Assembly (NCBI GenBank): GCA_031270875.1
Contig: JAISXC010000165.1
Coordinates: forward strand, 1-21,573
Direction of reading: 5' to 3'
From: Desulfovibrio sp.
Lineage (GTDB): Bacteria > Desulfobacterota > Desulfovibrionia > Desulfovibrionales > Desulfovibrionaceae
DNA length: 21,573 bases
How positions within the stretch are numbered: position 1 is the stretch's first letter; the number at the start of each line of letters is the position of its first letter. Below, in pieces: positions 8,167 through 15,577 of the stretch. The notes below the pieces were generated by a model that did not search any database, had not been told where the DNA came from, and saw only the letters and a list, made by a program, of their open reading frames with translations. Both the position numbers and the translations under genes were made by a program.

Positions 8167-9660
8167 CTATGTAGACAAAGCAAGTTCGTCATAGGGGATA
8201 CAGGATGTATCGGAAAAGCCGTAGACAGCATTGGGGCCAACAGACAACCAGGGGTTGTGCCTCGTCAATTCCGATGTGCTCCAGCGCGGCACCAAGAATG
8301 CCTGCAACGCCTTGTCGCCCGCCAGACCGGAAGCGGAAAATGTGTCAATGTCTGTTTCGGGATGGGCGCCATGCCGCAAAATGACCTTGGCGAGCAGCGT
8401 TCGCACAAAATCAGGCAGGTATTCGCGCTGATGCGTGGGACATGGTGCCCCGTCAGGGGAATAGAGCTTCGCATCCGTCGCTTCCATATAGCCTTTATAG
8501 TCGGGCCAGAAAGGGTTATCCAAAAACAGGGTGGAATAGTAGTCAAAATCCTTGACAGCGGCTCGTTCCAAATTGCTCAGCAAGTACTCGGCGGAATTTT
8601 CAGGAGAATGCAGGCCGGAAGCGATATAGGCGATTCCGCATTCCGCCACGCGGGTTCTGAAGGGGAGATCAAGAACGGCGCGTTTGATTTGTTCATAAAG
8701 ATTTTTGCGGGTTATCGGCACTACGGGGCGGTTGCGAGGTAATGGATGAATCCGCGGATTGTTGATTCCAAGCACCAGACAGCCGCTGGCCATGCTTTCA
8801 TTGGCCAGGATGCCGTGTCCGCCGCACGCCAGAGCGTCAATGACGATGTCGGCTAAACGCAACAAGGATTTGAGTTTGGCGTTCGGCATCTGCGACACCT
8901 GCACCAGTTCAAAATCCACATTGTCTGATTGTAATTGACGCAATACAGCTAAAATATCGTTTGTGCCTTTGTGCGCCTCATTGCTGGGCGCATGGACGAT
9001 GATAGGCTTTTTTCGCTTCGGGATAAATGGAATGCAACCCTCTGAATAAAAAGTATTGACGCCGGCAAAAAAAGGCGCGGTCAACAATGACGTATGTGCC
9101 GGCCCACCGCTGACGACATCAGCGTAACCAGCCGTCATACATGTGAGATATAATTTTGTCGCAAGGTTTGAATTATAGACGATATCTTGTAAAAATCTTT
9201 CGCTTTTCTTGAATTGTCGCGATAAATCAGTAAAACAACTAAAATCTGATTTTGGCATGTTAAACAAACATTCCGCATAATTCCAGAGGATGCTTCCTGG
9301 ATAAACAAAACGCAAATCAGAACCAGTGGCTTTAATAATTATCTTCTTCCCCATATTTTTGAGTATGGGCAGGTCCAGCATTGCAGGCAATAATGTACGG
9401 CAACTGATAAAAATAAAAAGATCATAGTATTCTACAAAATGATAAAAGTCTGATGAAGGCTCACAGAGCATACGATCGCCATCATTGAATATTTTTTCGA
9501 CAAATTGATTGTGTGTGATATAATAATCATATTGTACATCACTATAAAATTTATGTGTCTCGAATGTACAGCTTTTACATGTGTGCCCTAACAATTGAAA
9601 AGCTGTTTTCAGATTTGAGAGTAATCGCGCGGTATTCACACCGGCTACGAGAATGCGCAT
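8167..9660 (-). CDS. GT-B type glycosyltransferase-like protein
   Basis: A 497-residue protein with the look of a divergent GT-B glycosyltransferase. It opens with a [13 protein letters not shown] strand-loop, then [11 protein letters not shown] near residue 112. A second Rossmann-like half starts at [19 protein letters not shown], a phrase typical of the donor domain, and leads to [23 protein letters not shown], where the glutamate matches the conserved donor-site glutamate. The last 120 residues are an extra tail containing [17 protein letters not shown] that I do not recognise. The gene is patchy: the 5' part (about 9160-9660) is AT-rich and the 3' part is GC-rich. An AGGAG lies ten bases before ATG 9660. 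The start is one base from the stop of a broken upstream gene. Function as a sugar transferase is likely; its substrate is unknown. Confidence 0.65.
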   Translation of the reverse strand: MRILVAGVNTARLLSNLKTAFQLLGHTCKSCTFETHKFYSDVQYDYYITHNQFVEKIFNDGDRMLCEPSSDFYHFVEYYDLFIFISCRTLLPAMLDLPILKNMGKKIIIKATGSDLRFVYPGSILWNYAECLFNMPKSDFSCFTDLSRQFKKSERFLQDIVYNSNLATKLYLTCMTAGYADVVSGGPAHTSLLTAPFFAGVNTFYSEGCIPFIPKRKKPIIVHAPSNEAHKGTNDILAVLRQLQSDNVDFELVQVSQMPNAKLKSLLRLADIVIDALACGGHGILANESMASGCLVLGINNPRIHPLPRNRPVVPITRKNLYEQIKRAVLDLPFRTRVAECGIAYIASGLHSPENSAEYLLSNLERAAVKDFDYYSTLFLDNPFWPDYKGYMEATDAKLYSPDGAPCPTHQREYLPDFVRTLLAKVILRHGAHPETDIDTFSASGLAGDKALQAFLVPRWSTSELTRHNPWLSVGPNAVYGFSDTSCIPYDELALST

Positions 9661-9661
9661 G

Positions 9662-9851
9662 TTACTGTTGCTCCTGCTTTACCGCAAATATTTCATAACC
9701 ACATGAGTGTATGGCGATGTGCAGAAACGGTGGCCGGAACATCATGTTCCCGCAACATGTTCAACGCGTGTTCCAGCATAAATTGCGGCACAAAGTCCGT
9801 ATCCAGGGTAAAGACAAATAAAGGATCAAACATTCGCAGTTCGCTTGTCAT
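9662..9851 (-). pseudogene. Remnant with polysaccharide deacetylase-like N terminus and a foreign or frameshifted tail
   Basis: This stretch between the radical SAM gene and the glycosyltransferase gene is too short to be called by usual filters but is not empty. Reading from ATG 9851 it encodes 52 residues ending at 9693. They include FVFTLDTDF and then MLEHALNMLREHDVPATV, matching the start of carbohydrate esterase family 4 (NodB-like) deacetylases, where the D-T-D replaces the metal-binding T-F-D-D. After the A-T-V strand the match is lost and a stop comes soon. In the next frame, a short coding-like piece (HIAIHSCGYEIFAVK) runs to a TAA at 9662-9664, one base before the next start. The simplest reading is an internal deletion that fused the beginning of a deacetylase gene to the end of the same or another gene. 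The ATG lies five bases after the radical SAM stop. Confidence 0.55.
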
Positions 9852-9856
9852 ATATC

Positions 9857-11170
9857 CTACAGTTTTCGTGAATTTTGTGTATCTTTATGATTTTTTTGCC
9901 TATCTTTCCACGTGTTTTGAGAATCCTCAAGCCCATAGTAGGCACACCAACATCTTGTGCAGCCATGAAATAGACCGTGTTCTTTCATCAATCCTCTTTG
10001 TTCTCGCATAATTTTTCCGTTCCATATCTCCATGATTGAGTTTTTATATATATTTCCAACAGGAGGCAATATACATTGTGGAAATGATTTAACAATCCCA
10101 TCAGGGTTAATATATAAAACATGTGAAAGAACGTCACATCTGCTACCCGGCAGTGATAAGTCATTATCTTGTAGACAATGAATAAGATTTTCCCTGTTAA
10201 AATCTGGTCTAAAAAACACCATTGCCCCTTTATAGCGTTTTTGAATAATTTCCTTTTGTTCAATAACTTTGTCAATAACGATATTAGATAAATTTACATA
10301 TTTTGCTGATGCTTCATGTATACTCACTCCACTTATATTTCTATGCTCCTTATTGTGTTTTTTCACTTGGTGTTTTGAAATATAATTAAACATATAAAAT
10401 CCAACACCCATGTGTTCGAGAAGCCCCTCTTTTTCAATAGATTCCATCATATCAACGAGATTCATATAATTTTTATCTGTCAATGTAAAATAACAGTCTA
10501 AGATTGTCCCGCACATTCCCTCTTTTTTCCTTTGGACAATATGCTTCATCCCATCAATAGCGAGTCTATATGCACCTTTGATACCACATAATCCGTCATG
10601 CACATTTTCTGGTCCGTCGAGAGATATTCGAAGAGCGTCAACATGTAATTGCGCGAGTTTTTCGGCATATTTTTTTAACAATAAGCCATTTGTCAACATT
10701 GAAAAATCAAGAGATTTTTCTTTTACATATTCTATAAGATTAAAGATATCTTGGTATAATAACGGTTCCATCCAAGGAGTACGAATTGTTGGTTTGAACC
10801 AAGCAACTTCATCAATAATTCTTTTACATGTTTCCAGCGGCAATTCACATTTTTTGTGTGAATCAATAACCCCAAAATCAATTTTATCGTTATGGATATT
10901 AGAATTCTTCCTCCCATAATAGAGGTCGCAATATTCACATCGTAAATTACAAATATTGTTTACAGCAAGGTTTATTGTATGTGGTGGTGTCGCATAGCCG
11001 TCAGAAAATAGTGTAAAACTAACATTTTGCATCAAATGCAAAGTATGTGCGATTTGATAAGGCTTTAACGAGGTTGTTCTTAGGTAATTTATAAGGTTTG
11101 CATAACGTATTCTCTGCATTCTCTCATCTTCAGTCAAAATTGATTCAGTAAGCCAGTTTTCAGGATTCAT
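9857..11170 (-). CDS. Radical SAM protein with SPASM-like C terminus
   Basis: A 437-residue protein. The CxxxCxxC motif at C74, C78 and C81 (NNICNLRCEYCDLY) binds the S-adenosylmethionine-cleaving 4Fe-4S cluster. The usual GGEP motif is replaced by TPWMEP near 131-136, and SMLTNGLLL and DALRISLDGPENVHDG follow as in SPASM-type proteins. A C-terminal cysteine set (C332, C345, C366, C404, C407, C409), with GNIYKNSIMEIWNG between, suggests one or two extra iron-sulphur clusters. A longer frame runs to 11269, but ATG 11170 has AGGAG six bases upstream and overlaps the methyltransferase gene by 11 bases, so I chose it. The gene is AT-rich (about 33 percent GC in a sample row), unlike its neighbours. 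Such proteins do radical oxidation, methylthiolation or epimerisation; the substrate here is unknown, probably a sugar or a linked amino acid. Confidence 0.85.
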   Translation of the reverse strand: MNPENWLTESILTEDERMQRIRYANLINYLRTTSLKPYQIAHTLHLMQNVSFTLFSDGYATPPHTINLAVNNICNLRCEYCDLYYGRKNSNIHNDKIDFGVIDSHKKCELPLETCKRIIDEVAWFKPTIRTPWMEPLLYQDIFNLIEYVKEKSLDFSMLTNGLLLKKYAEKLAQLHVDALRISLDGPENVHDGLCGIKGAYRLAIDGMKHIVQRKKEGMCGTILDCYFTLTDKNYMNLVDMMESIEKEGLLEHMGVGFYMFNYISKHQVKKHNKEHRNISGVSIHEASAKYVNLSNIVIDKVIEQKEIIQKRYKGAMVFFRPDFNRENLIHCLQDNDLSLPGSRCDVLSHVLYINPDGIVKSFPQCILPPVGNIYKNSIMEIWNGKIMREQRGLMKEHGLFHGCTRCWCAYYGLEDSQNTWKDRQKNHKDTQNSRKL

Positions 11171-12326
11171 GACATTCTCCTGAAGTAAAAATTTCAGGCA
11201 CATGCACTGTAACAGGATAAGCCCGCATTTTCTTGCTGACAGTTTCCCAATATACAGGACTAATGGCAATCACCAGATCGCTTACTCCAAATTTTTCCAT
11301 CTCGGCGGGAGACGTAATAGGAATACCGTCCTGTATTCTTCCCCAGTTGTTGCTGTTTTCGTCAACATAACAGGCGACGTCTTTCTCACATCCGAGAATA
11401 TAAACGGACATGTTCCCGACAGGGGATGAACCGAAGATTGCCGCCTTGCCATTTTTGGCTCTGGCCGACTCCACAGCCTGTTTGACCGCCCGGATTGTCG
11501 CCTGGGCGACGGCTTCGCAGGATTTCGCAATTTTTCTGTTTTCTGCCGCCGGCCAAGCGAAATTTCCAGAAGGGATGGACGACTGCCGGCAAACCAGTTC
11601 GAACATGGAACCGCTTTCCTGTGCCGCAACAGGGGCAAGCCCAATATAACCGCATACTGCGGCTGTGTGGGCAGGAGTGAGCTTGTTGATATGATCTACG
11701 CACAGCAAATCCCCGGGCATGGCCGCGAAATTGGGGTGTTGCATCAAGAGGACGCCATCCGGTTTCAAGCGTTCCCTGATCCAGTGAAGAGCGTGCAATG
11801 GGTTTGTCAAATGTTCCAATACAGACATAACCACAACGGCGTCAAAACATTCCCTGACATCCAAGTTGTAAAAAGGCGCGTTGTATGCCTGCTTCAGGGG
11901 CAGACCATCACTAATTTGGGCAAATCCTCCACCGGGTTCTATGGCTGTCAACTCCCATTCCGGATGATCGTTGTGAAATACCCGCAAGAAAGCGCCCGTT
12001 CCCGCGCCGAAATCCAGCAGACTTCCTTGAGGGGGAAGAGAAATGAGTTTTTTAAAGGATTCCAATGCCCGTTCCTGAAGACTCTTCACGCCCGCCCCGA
12101 AGGACAGAACAACTGGCTTGGGTTTCCATGTCGACGGAGTATAAATTTTTTCTTCAACGCCGCGTGTGCCGGCGGCATTGAATATGAAGCCGCACTGTGC
12201 GCAGCAGCGATTTTCAATCGTAAGCCCATCGCAATAAAAGAGTTGCGATGTCACGCACCGCCCCGTATATACGGGTTCAAGCTTGATATATTCCGCACTG
12301 CCGCATATCGGACATACCGCAATCAT
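11160..12326 (-). CDS. Class I SAM methyltransferase, sugar C-methyltransferase-like
   Basis: A 388-residue three-part protein. The N terminus has zinc-ribbon cysteines (C5/C8 in CPICGS and C42/C45 in CAQCGF). The central domain has the S-adenosylmethionine-binding LLDFGAGTGAF (103-113), an AIEPG acidic strand and a MSVLEHLTNP helix start. The C-terminal part, from about residue 290, forms a second Rossmann-like domain with FGSSPVGNMSVYILG. This zinc-motif, methyltransferase and C-terminal-domain order is that of NDP-hexose C-methyltransferases such as TylC3. The reaction would add a methyl to a keto-sugar carbon. AGGAG lies six bases before ATG 12326. It overlaps the radical SAM gene by 11 bases, suggesting coupled translation and a joint role. 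Exact substrate is uncertain. Confidence 0.82.
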   Translation of the reverse strand: MIAVCPICGSAEYIKLEPVYTGRCVTSQLFYCDGLTIENRCCAQCGFIFNAAGTRGVEEKIYTPSTWKPKPVVLSFGAGVKSLQERALESFKKLISLPPQGSLLDFGAGTGAFLRVFHNDHPEWELTAIEPGGGFAQISDGLPLKQAYNAPFYNLDVRECFDAVVVMSVLEHLTNPLHALHWIRERLKPDGVLLMQHPNFAAMPGDLLCVDHINKLTPAHTAAVCGYIGLAPVAAQESGSMFELVCRQSSIPSGNFAWPAAENRKIAKSCEAVAQATIRAVKQAVESARAKNGKAAIFGSSPVGNMSVYILGCEKDVACYVDENSNNWGRIQDGIPITSPAEMEKFGVSDLVIAISPVYWETVSKKMRAYPVTVHVPEIFTSGECHES

Positions 12327-12339
12327 AAATAACTCCTAC

Positions 12340-13404
12340 TCATTGGTATTTCATCGAATCTTCACACACAACTTCTTCAAGCCGCCGCAGGACAGTTAAA
12401 GGAACAATTCGCGGCATTATCGGCGCTTCCCCTTTGAAATGCCTGCGCAACAATAAATCCGGCTCATTAAAGCCGCCCATTGCCCGGATGGAGGTTGTGC
12501 CGGAAAAACGGGGATTGATTTCCATTACATGGACTTTACCGCCAACAAAACGACATTGCACGTTTATCGGCCCGGTTGTCCCGATGGAGCGCGCCATTTC
12601 CGCGCATGGTCCGCAAATTTCCGGATACATGCCGAGGGTTCCCTGGGAAATGCCGCTGCTGATGGCCAGATATTCTCCCAATTCGGCGCGCCCTGTCCTG
12701 TTCGGCACCTTGATGCGTCGGCTCAGCGACGGCTTCAGTGTGCGGTGCAGGGCGACAGAGCCAATGAAATTCCCTTCCATGTCGCGCAGCACTCCGACAG
12801 TGTATTCGTCTTCCGCGGTTCCAACGTATTCCTGCGCCACAAATTCCCCCCTGTATCGCAGCAGGTACGCCCCGAATACTTCAGCTTCCATCCTGTCCTG
12901 CACGATGAAAACATCAGCGGAACCACCTGAGGCCGTTGTCGGCTTGAATACCAGGGGAAAGACGGACAGAGCTTCCAAATCGGGAAGGGCGCTGATGCCC
13001 GCGAACCAGGGAACATGGAATCCCAGCGACTTGAGCCGGGCGAAGAGAGTTGCCTTATCCGCGCACAGCGTCAAAACGTCGGACGGACAAACAGGCAGAA
13101 ATACGCCCGCATCTCTGAACTTCATGGCGTGCCTGGCAAGGACGAACAACTCCGGCTCGGACCCGGGCAACACAGCCTGAATATGGTGTCTTCCGCAGAG
13201 GTCAAGAAGACTGTCCACATAGTCAGGGGCGGACGCGGCAGGCAGCGCGGCGGCAATATGCGCCAGAGAAAAACCGCTGCTCTGTTCCGTCATGTCGGCG
13301 GCGACAATACGGTATGGGCCGCGCGCGCAACGCAGGGCTTTCAGGATTTGTTCCCCGAATCCGCCTCCGCCGACTCCAGTGACGCAAACGCATGGTTCAG
13401 ACAT
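12340..13404 (-). CDS. ATP-grasp ligase
   Basis: A 354-residue ATP-grasp protein of the carbamoyl-phosphate-synthase-large-chain type. The pre-ATP-grasp domain begins CVCVTGVGGGGFGEQI. The fold proper has CADKATLF (114-121), the ATP-lysine strand PLVFKPTTASGGS (150-162), the EFVAQEYV strand, and the metal-binding VMEINPRFSGT (293-303). The family joins a carboxylate to an amine, or sometimes a thiol, through an acyl-phosphate. In a polysaccharide cluster it could attach an amino acid or acyl group to an amino sugar. A TTG at 13413 could start the gene with a four-base overlap, but the ATG at 13404 has GGTGA at better spacing, so I chose it. The phosphoesterase stop lies five bases before. Substrates are unknown. 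Confidence 0.83.
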   Translation of the reverse strand: MSEPCVCVTGVGGGGFGEQILKALRCARGPYRIVAADMTEQSSGFSLAHIAAALPAASAPDYVDSLLDLCGRHHIQAVLPGSEPELFVLARHAMKFRDAGVFLPVCPSDVLTLCADKATLFARLKSLGFHVPWFAGISALPDLEALSVFPLVFKPTTASGGSADVFIVQDRMEAEVFGAYLLRYRGEFVAQEYVGTAEDEYTVGVLRDMEGNFIGSVALHRTLKPSLSRRIKVPNRTGRAELGEYLAISSGISQGTLGMYPEICGPCAEMARSIGTTGPINVQCRFVGGKVHVMEINPRFSGTTSIRAMGGFNEPDLLLRRHFKGEAPIMPRIVPLTVLRRLEEVVCEDSMKYQ

Positions 13405-13409
13405 GACAG

Positions 13410-14123
13410 TCAATCACCAATAATGTCATTGCGCGCCACTGTGCCGACGGGCGTTTTGCATTTTCGGGAGACAACATTTCTCACGCTCCGGTGAACCTGT
13501 CTCAAAACGGTTTCACAGAACCGGAAAGGCAATCTCCATATCCGCGCCCTGCACTCGGGCAAACAGAGCGTGGCCGCGGAAAGCAATGTCCCGTGATCTC
13601 TGGGGTAGCCGCACGAACCGGGATTGAGAATGAGAGAGCCGGTTTTGTCGAGACGCGCAAATGGCCTGTGCGTGTGCCCCACAAGAATAACCCGCGCTTT
13701 CTCCGACCAGCGGCGGACATCCTTGCTCTCCTGTATTTTTCCTGTCAGTGGATCGTCAGGCGTGGCGTGCGCCAGCAATATCCGCACGCCCCCCAGAGAA
13801 AGGGTATGTTTTGGCCCGATACGACCAACGCCGCCCAACCAGTCCGCGGGTAAAGAAGAAGACGACGGCAAACGCACGAGGGAGTTGTCCGGATCGCATT
13901 TGGGCAGAATCCCCAAGGTCATGGCTTCGTGATTGCCCATCAGGCACAAAATTTTTTCTTTTTGCAGCAGTCGACACACTTCGGTTGAATCAGGAAAATA
14001 TCCCACCGCATCACCAAGAAAAACGATTTCATCAACCTTCTGATTTTTAATCAGAAAGTCCAAGCAAAGCGCCAAGCCGTCACTATTGCCGTGGGCATCA
14101 GATATAATTCCCAGTTTCATCAT
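13410..14123 (-). CDS. Calcineurin-like metallophosphoesterase (YfcE/MJ0936 type)
   Basis: A 237-residue protein with all metal-ligand motifs of the family in order: SDAHGN (D9, H11), LGDAVGYFPDS (D38), MGNHE (N64, H65), LLAHATPDD (H119), VGHTHRPF (H150, H152), and the conserved NPGSCGYPRD. These enzymes use two metal ions to cleave phosphomono- or phosphodiesters in the cytoplasm. About 50 residues follow the fold and are rich in arginine and cysteine, without a recognised domain. The start is a double ATG at 14123 and 14120 and overlaps the stop codon of the broken acetyltransferase gene. Its place between a sugar-acyl relic and an ATP-grasp ligase suggests action on a glycan precursor rather than nucleic acid, but this is inference. 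Confidence 0.87.
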   Translation of the reverse strand: MMKLGIISDAHGNSDGLALCLDFLIKNQKVDEIVFLGDAVGYFPDSTEVCRLLQKEKILCLMGNHEAMTLGILPKCDPDNSLVRLPSSSSLPADWLGGVGRIGPKHTLSLGGVRILLAHATPDDPLTGKIQESKDVRRWSEKARVILVGHTHRPFARLDKTGSLILNPGSCGYPRDHGTLLSAATLCLPECRARIWRLPFRFCETVLRQVHRSVRNVVSRKCKTPVGTVARNDIIGD

Positions 14124-14319
14124 TCCCCGACGAAATCACATGCGCTGCTGTTTGTCATGATTGGCCGCATGGTCTTCCCGCAGGCCGCATATTTCATATC
14201 CTTCCCCAATTTTTCCCCGCATTCGCGCGCCCGGCCGCGCACGCCGGCAGGACCGCCGCAAACCAAGGGTCGGGCACATCCCCGGTCACCACGGCCCCAA
14301 GCCCCACAAGGGCGAATGT
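14120..14319 (-). pseudogene. Truncated, frameshifted WlbB/WbpD-like N-acetyltransferase remnant
   Basis: This 200-base space is usually passed over, but in the frame right after the dehydrogenase stop the minus strand reads FALVGLGAVVTGDVPDPW and then AAVLPA. This is the last coil and exit loop of a left-handed beta-helix acetyltransferase, of the form F-V-G-A-G-A-V-V-T-x-D-V-P-D-Y. About 30 codons in, the match jumps to the next frame as ECGEKLGKDMKYAACGK, the cysteine-bearing tail expected for WbpD/WlbB enzymes. It ends at TGA 14120-14122, overlapping the ATG of the phosphoesterase gene. The first three quarters of the gene are missing and the start lies at the dehydrogenase stop, so a deletion plus at least one frameshift is inferred. 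The intact gene would have N-acetylated the 3-amino group of the UDP-sugar. Confidence 0.68.
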
Positions 14320-15375
14320 TCAGTATTGCAGGGGCAGAGATACGGTTTTTCCGTCTCTGGCCGAAATGTAGGCGGCGATCAGCACTTCCAGGGATTTCAG
14401 CCCTTCCCGCCCGTCCGTTTCCGGCTCGGCCTCTCCGCGCAATGCGTCGATAACATTCTTGTAATACAGCGGGTGCCCGAATCCGTAGACGGATGTGGTT
14501 TCGTAGCTGGCGGCCGTCACCTGCGCGTCGTAATCCATCGGGACGGCGAAATCCCATATCAGGATGTCGTTTACGGCAACACCGCCCACACGGGCCGTAC
14601 CCTTTTCTCCCAGGATGGTGATGGAACCCTCCAGATTTTTCGGATACGTCAACATGGTCACGGACATGGAACCGAGTGCGCCGTTGCGCCAGCGCACGTT
14701 CAGAACGCCGGAATCCTCCACTTCAATGTCGCGGGCCAGGGTACCCGTCATGGCCTGCACGTCGGCAACGGGACCGATGAGCCATTCCAGCAGGTCAACG
14801 TAATGACTGGCCTGATTCATGAAGGCCCCGCCGTCCATTTCCCAGGTGCCGCGCCAGGCGGCGGAATCATAATATTCTTGGGGGCGGTTCCAGAAGATGT
14901 TCAAATGCACCATGTATATTCTGCCGAAGCGCCTCTCCGTCACCGCGCGCTTCAAAAGCTGAAGCGTGGAGTTGCGCCGGTTTTGCTTGACGATGAACAA
15001 ACGCACCTGCGCGTCGTCACAGGCCTGCACCATGTCCAAGCCGTCTTTCCAGCGGGTCGCCATGGGTTTTTCGCTCATGACATGCCTGCCGTGCCGCGCG
15101 GCGGCTATGGTCTGGCTGGCGTGCAGGCCCGAGGGCGTACACAGGATGACCATATCGCAATCGCTGTCCCGCAGCATTCTCTCGTAATTGCCGAACGGAC
15201 GTGCCCGATACTTTCGGGCATGGGCCTCAAGCGCCTCAAGATTGTCGTCACAGGCAGCCACGAGTTCCACATTGTCGGCGTGCTTGGCAATGGCCTCGAA
15301 ATGCCTGCCGGAAATCCGCCCGCAGCCGACGACCGCCACTTTGATCTTGCGGTTCCTGATATTCTTGTACAGCAT
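14320..15375 (-). CDS. Gfo/Idh/MocA UDP-sugar 3-dehydrogenase (WlbA/WbpB-like)
   Basis: A 351-residue NAD-dependent oxidoreductase. The N-terminal Rossmann domain opens KVAVVGCGRISGRHFEAI, and SEKP (101-104) gives the catalytic lysine K103. The second half has VKQNRRN (129-135), RPQEYYD (164-170) and GGAFMNQASHYVDLL with H191. K103 and H191 correspond to the catalytic lysine and histidine known in WlbA, which oxidises C3 of UDP-GlcNAc-uronic acid. The C-terminal GREGLKSLEVLIAAYISARDGKTVSLP is the normal end of the family, so the protein is complete even though the gene after it is broken. It is the first gene of the minus-strand glycan operon. A weak GGCAGG lies about eight bases before ATG 15375. 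Confidence 0.88.
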   Translation of the reverse strand: MLYKNIRNRKIKVAVVGCGRISGRHFEAIAKHADNVELVAACDDNLEALEAHARKYRARPFGNYERMLRDSDCDMVILCTPSGLHASQTIAAARHGRHVMSEKPMATRWKDGLDMVQACDDAQVRLFIVKQNRRNSTLQLLKRAVTERRFGRIYMVHLNIFWNRPQEYYDSAAWRGTWEMDGGAFMNQASHYVDLLEWLIGPVADVQAMTGTLARDIEVEDSGVLNVRWRNGALGSMSVTMLTYPKNLEGSITILGEKGTARVGGVAVNDILIWDFAVPMDYDAQVTAASYETTSVYGFGHPLYYKNVIDALRGEAEPETDGREGLKSLEVLIAAYISARDGKTVSLPLQY

Positions 15376-15423
15376 GTCGGTTGCCTGCCTGTGTCAAAAG
15401 TGCGACAACTGGTTGTACATATG

Positions 15424-15459
15424 ATTTGTACCAATGCCCAAAATCTTCAAGCCTGTCAA
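15424..15459 (-). promoter_or_regulatory. Possible promoter for the minus-strand glycan operon
   Basis: Upstream of the dehydrogenase gene the minus strand has a perfect -35-like TTGACA (15459-15454) and, 23 bases on, an extended -10-like TGGTACAAAT (15433-15424). The spacing is too long for a standard sigma-70 promoter, so either the extended -10 works alone or only one element is real. TTGTAC occurs twice on the plus strand close by (near 15413 and 15426), a possible operator. Location fits; the evidence is weak. Confidence 0.3.
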
Positions 15460-15486
15460 GAAAATCTCTGGAAATTTTTTAGAGAT
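15457..15486 (-). terminator. Weak terminator-like hairpin downstream of sfsA
   Basis: On the minus strand ATCTCT, an 11-base loop and AGAGAT form a six-pair stem followed directly by TTTTCTT. It lies about 90 bases past the sfsA stop and just before the TTGACA box, the expected order of a terminator followed by a new promoter. The stem is AT-rich and short, so termination would at best be partial. Confidence 0.3.
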
Positions 15487-15577
15487 GCCGCTTGGGCCTG
15501 TCTCCGCGCCTCCCCTCCCCCGCCTCAGGGATGTGGTCCGAACATACCGAAGCAGGTCATGAAAACTCACGTTGCCG

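Noticed and set aside
9736..9750. Perfect inverted repeat GGAACAT-C-ATGTTCC
   Set aside because: It is produced by the codons for R-E-H-D-V-P in the deacetylase relic, so it is more likely coding than an operator.
9703..10011. A 102-codon plus-strand frame spanning the deacetylase relic and the end of the radical SAM gene
   Set aside because: Antisense to the SPASM region and to the relic; cysteine/serine/phenylalanine-rich translation without a domain.
12434..13180. A 248-codon plus-strand frame opposite the ATP-grasp gene
   Set aside because: Shadow of a well-supported gene; translation has no domain and no ribosome-binding site that would favour it.
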